From: a virus
DNA: 61,628 nucleotides
Virus record (IMG/VR): IMGVR_UViG_3300010391_000207
Span: 1 to 61,628 of that record
Direction: 5' to 3' (one strand)
Shown here: positions 60,544 to 61,628 of the stretch, in pieces
Position numbering within the stretch: position 1 is the first letter of the stretch
Layout: each line of letters begins with the position of its first letter
Notes under the pieces: model-generated
Database searches by the model: none
The model's input: only the letters and a program-made list of their open reading frames with translations
What the model was told of the DNA's origin: nothing
Translations under genes and position numbers: made by a program

Positions 60544-60571
60544 ATTATCACGCTGTCTGCGGGCTTGTCAA
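60544..60571 (-). promoter_or_regulatory. late-operon sigma70-like promoter
   Basis: On the minus strand TTGACA (60566-60571), a 16-nt spacer and GATAAT (60544-60549). The start site would fall near 60537, leaving a leader of about 3 nt for terS and no room for a Shine-Dalgarno site. Confidence 0.75.
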
Positions 60572-60579
60572 GGGGGGAC

Positions 60580-60689
60580 TGCACAAATTCTCACGATTGC
60601 ACAAATGTTCAGAGGGGCGTAAGACTCTTGGGTTTCGTTCATACCCGAATCTATTCTGCGCAGTGCGTCTCGCGGCGTCCGCAGAATAG
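60580..60689. repeat. direct and inverted repeats upstream of the late promoter
   Basis: TGCACAAAT occurs twice (60580-60588 and 60598-60606, 18 nt apart), suitable as activator or repressor half-sites just upstream of the -35 box. A perfect 10-bp inverted repeat CTATTCTGCG/CGCAGAATAG (60651-60660/60680-60689) with a 19-nt loop follows. No gene is seen in 60535-60784. Confidence 0.65.
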
Positions 60690-60784
60690 TAACACGGTTT
60701 GCTTTACTCTCTGACCTTGTCAGTAACGCTGGGGCGCGCGTTTGTCAAGGGAAAGATAAGATGGGCGATTGTTGCCGGCGCATC

Positions 60785-60943
60785 TTATCCGCTGGGCCGA
60801 GGTCCGGTCTGGGGCTCATGGGCCTTCCGGTAGGGCCGGGGCTGGATCTGTTTGAGCCTGGACAATCGCTGATAGCAGGCGGAGCAGACTTCGATCTCCG
60901 GCACGGCTGGGACGCATCGTATTCGCTTGGTGGTTTTTCTCAT
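60785..60943 (-). CDS. small basic CxxC protein, 52 aa
   Basis: ATG at 60943, with an AT-rich palindrome just upstream and only a weak ribosome binding site. Basic start (RKTTKRIRCVPAVPEIEVC) and CSACYQRL, a half zinc-ribbon look. An overlapping plus-strand frame (60761-60970) appears less protein-like. Confidence 0.5.
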   Translation of the reverse strand: MRKTTKRIRCVPAVPEIEVCSACYQRLSRLKQIQPRPYRKAHEPQTGPRPSG

Positions 60944-60955
60944 GGTGCCGATGGT

Positions 60956-60971
60956 ATCATATCTATATGAT
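60956..60971. promoter_or_regulatory. palindromic operator candidate
   Basis: ATCATAT-CT-ATATGAT, a 7+2+7 perfect dyad in an AT-rich patch, between the leftward gene at 60785 and the rightward pair. Typical size for a phage repressor site. Confidence 0.5.
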
Positions 60972-61067
60972 AATGTCCAACCAAAAATGATGAGAAAATA
61001 TATTAGCTATAATGCCTTATCTGTAAAGAGTTTGCGTGAAGCATAGAAATAAATCCTGCCTTGCCTC

Positions 61068-61096
61068 TTGACAACAACGAGCCCATGCCGTAAATT
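61068..61096 (+). promoter_or_regulatory. sigma70-like promoter
   Basis: TTGACA (61068-61073), a 17-nt spacer and TAAATT (61091-61096), about 50 nt before the ATG at 61146. Confidence 0.7.
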
Positions 61097-61145
61097 GTCG
61101 ATAGATAGATCATCGAACCATCACAACCGAATAGGAGCTTGGCAA

Positions 61146-61361
61146 ATGGAAACGACAAACCTGATCGTCGCGGCCCTCATCGACATTGGGCAGGCAATCG
61201 CAGACGTGAACAACCCCCGCATCATGTATGACTACGAGAAGCAGGTCTGGATCAAGGACGGCAAGTACCAGGATTGTGCCCATCCTGAATCCATACACTG
61301 CACCTGCTACGGCCGCGAGCACGCAGGGGAGACAGCAATCATCACCAGCCATTGCCATTGA
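61146..61361 (+). CDS. hypothetical protein, 71 aa, Cys/His-rich C-terminus
   Basis: AGGAGCTTGGCAA before the ATG. A helical start (LIVAALIDIGQAIADVNNPR), then CAHPESIHCTCYGREH...SHCH, a possible metal site. No family recognised. Confidence 0.65.
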   Translation: METTNLIVAALIDIGQAIADVNNPRIMYDYEKQVWIKDGKYQDCAHPESIHCTCYGREHAGETAIITSHCH

Positions 61362-61459
61362 CGATCCTCGCCCCATGCCGTCGCTATCTATCTCAGGACG
61401 GCCCGGGCGCGTGAACCGTCGAGCCAGCCAGCCAGCAACCAGAATTGGAGATAAGAGCC

Positions 61460-61627
61460 ATGAAACGCTTGAACAGACGCGGAATTATGGAAGTGTTGGA
61501 CGCTGGAAATGCTGTCGGCCGCAAAGGTCGCTACATCGTGCGGAGAATCACCGACAAGGTTGTCCTGGAGGAGCTCCGCACACACAAGGAGGCTCTCGCC
61601 TTCGCAACTGAGAATCGCAAGGGCTGA
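61460..61627 (+). CDS. hypothetical protein, 55 aa
   Basis: GGAGATAAGAGCC before the ATG. Basic alpha/beta protein (RKGRYIVRRITDKVVLEELR). Its stop is one base from the window end, so this rightward unit may continue across the junction if the genome is circular or permuted. Confidence 0.65.
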   Translation: MKRLNRRGIMEVLDAGNAVGRKGRYIVRRITDKVVLEELRTHKEALAFATENRKG

Positions 61628-61628
61628 C

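Noticed and set aside
1-61628. CRISPR array
   Set aside because: No set of identical 24-40 bp repeats with regular unique spacers; the repeat arrays seen are pentamer-phased or simple tandem repeats.
1-61628. Proof of circularity or terminal redundancy
   Set aside because: The first and last ~30 bases show no direct overlap by eye; circular permutation is inferred only from the central attP and gene order.

Overview
This window reads as an almost complete genome of a temperate, T7-like (short-tailed) tailed phage, close to the length of the whole 61.6 kb. It holds both terminase subunits, a portal, a scaffold-like protein, a major capsid protein, a capsid cement protein, gp11/gp12-like tail tube proteins, appendage proteins, large ejection proteins, a DnaB helicase, a recombination pair and a tyrosine integrase. 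The integrase sits beside what looks like attP, a 3' half of a tRNA-Val(UAC) gene, in the middle of the map. That suggests an excised, permuted or circular phage genome rather than a prophage cut at its ends. GC is about 58% and Shine-Dalgarno sites are strong (AAGGAG types). The host is not identifiable. Carbohydrate-binding, GLUG and secreted-type domains would suit a Planctomycetota/PVC-like or similar Gram-negative host, but that is a weak inference.

Layout. 1-1715: a structured non-coding element, one leftward gene, then a rightward promoter with two coupled genes, one a HELAH metallopeptidase-like protein. 1727-29604: a long leftward block of about 55 mostly small genes, joined by ATGA/GTGA stop-start overlaps. 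It includes a PAPS-reductase-like protein, a methyltransferase broken by an HNH gene, a RuvC-like resolvase, an MmcB-like nuclease, ASCH/PUA-like proteins, DnaB and a replication partner, a radical-SAM protein, a TnpB with an altered active site, a recombination-associated protein with a YqaJ-like exonuclease, the integrase, and an adenine methyltransferase. Two pentanucleotide-phased repeat arrays (27965-28330 and 29677-30330) flank two conserved phage proteins of unknown function. 30546-31609: a small rightward island with two good sigma70-like promoters, possibly the regulatory switch. 60571-31625: the leftward late operon, from a TTGACA/GATAAT promoter through terminase, portal, scaffold, capsid, cement, appendages, tail tubes and ejection proteins to a membrane protein. 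60785-61627: a right-end cluster with a palindromic operator candidate and two rightward small genes.

Most unusual points. (1) Seven virion or appendage genes, including the gp12-like tail tube protein, start with Sec-type signal peptides. (2) Two HNH genes interrupt coding sequence exactly at conserved motifs: the DPPY motif of a methyltransferase and the CxC...CC SEC-C motif of a late gene. (3) A lone TnpB has Gln in place of the RuvC-II Glu, lacks a visible right end and is translationally fused to phage genes. (4) The (NNGGY)n arrays carry a roughly 65-nt higher-order period. (5) Cloverleaf-like structured elements lie upstream of the portal gene and at the left end, and a structured leader hides the capsid gene's ribosome binding site. 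(6) A GLUG-type beta domain is inserted into a duplicated tail-protein module.

Limits: all family assignments come from motif recognition by eye, without database searches. No endolysin or clear lysis cassette was recognised. Two G-run frameshifts could be sequence errors.
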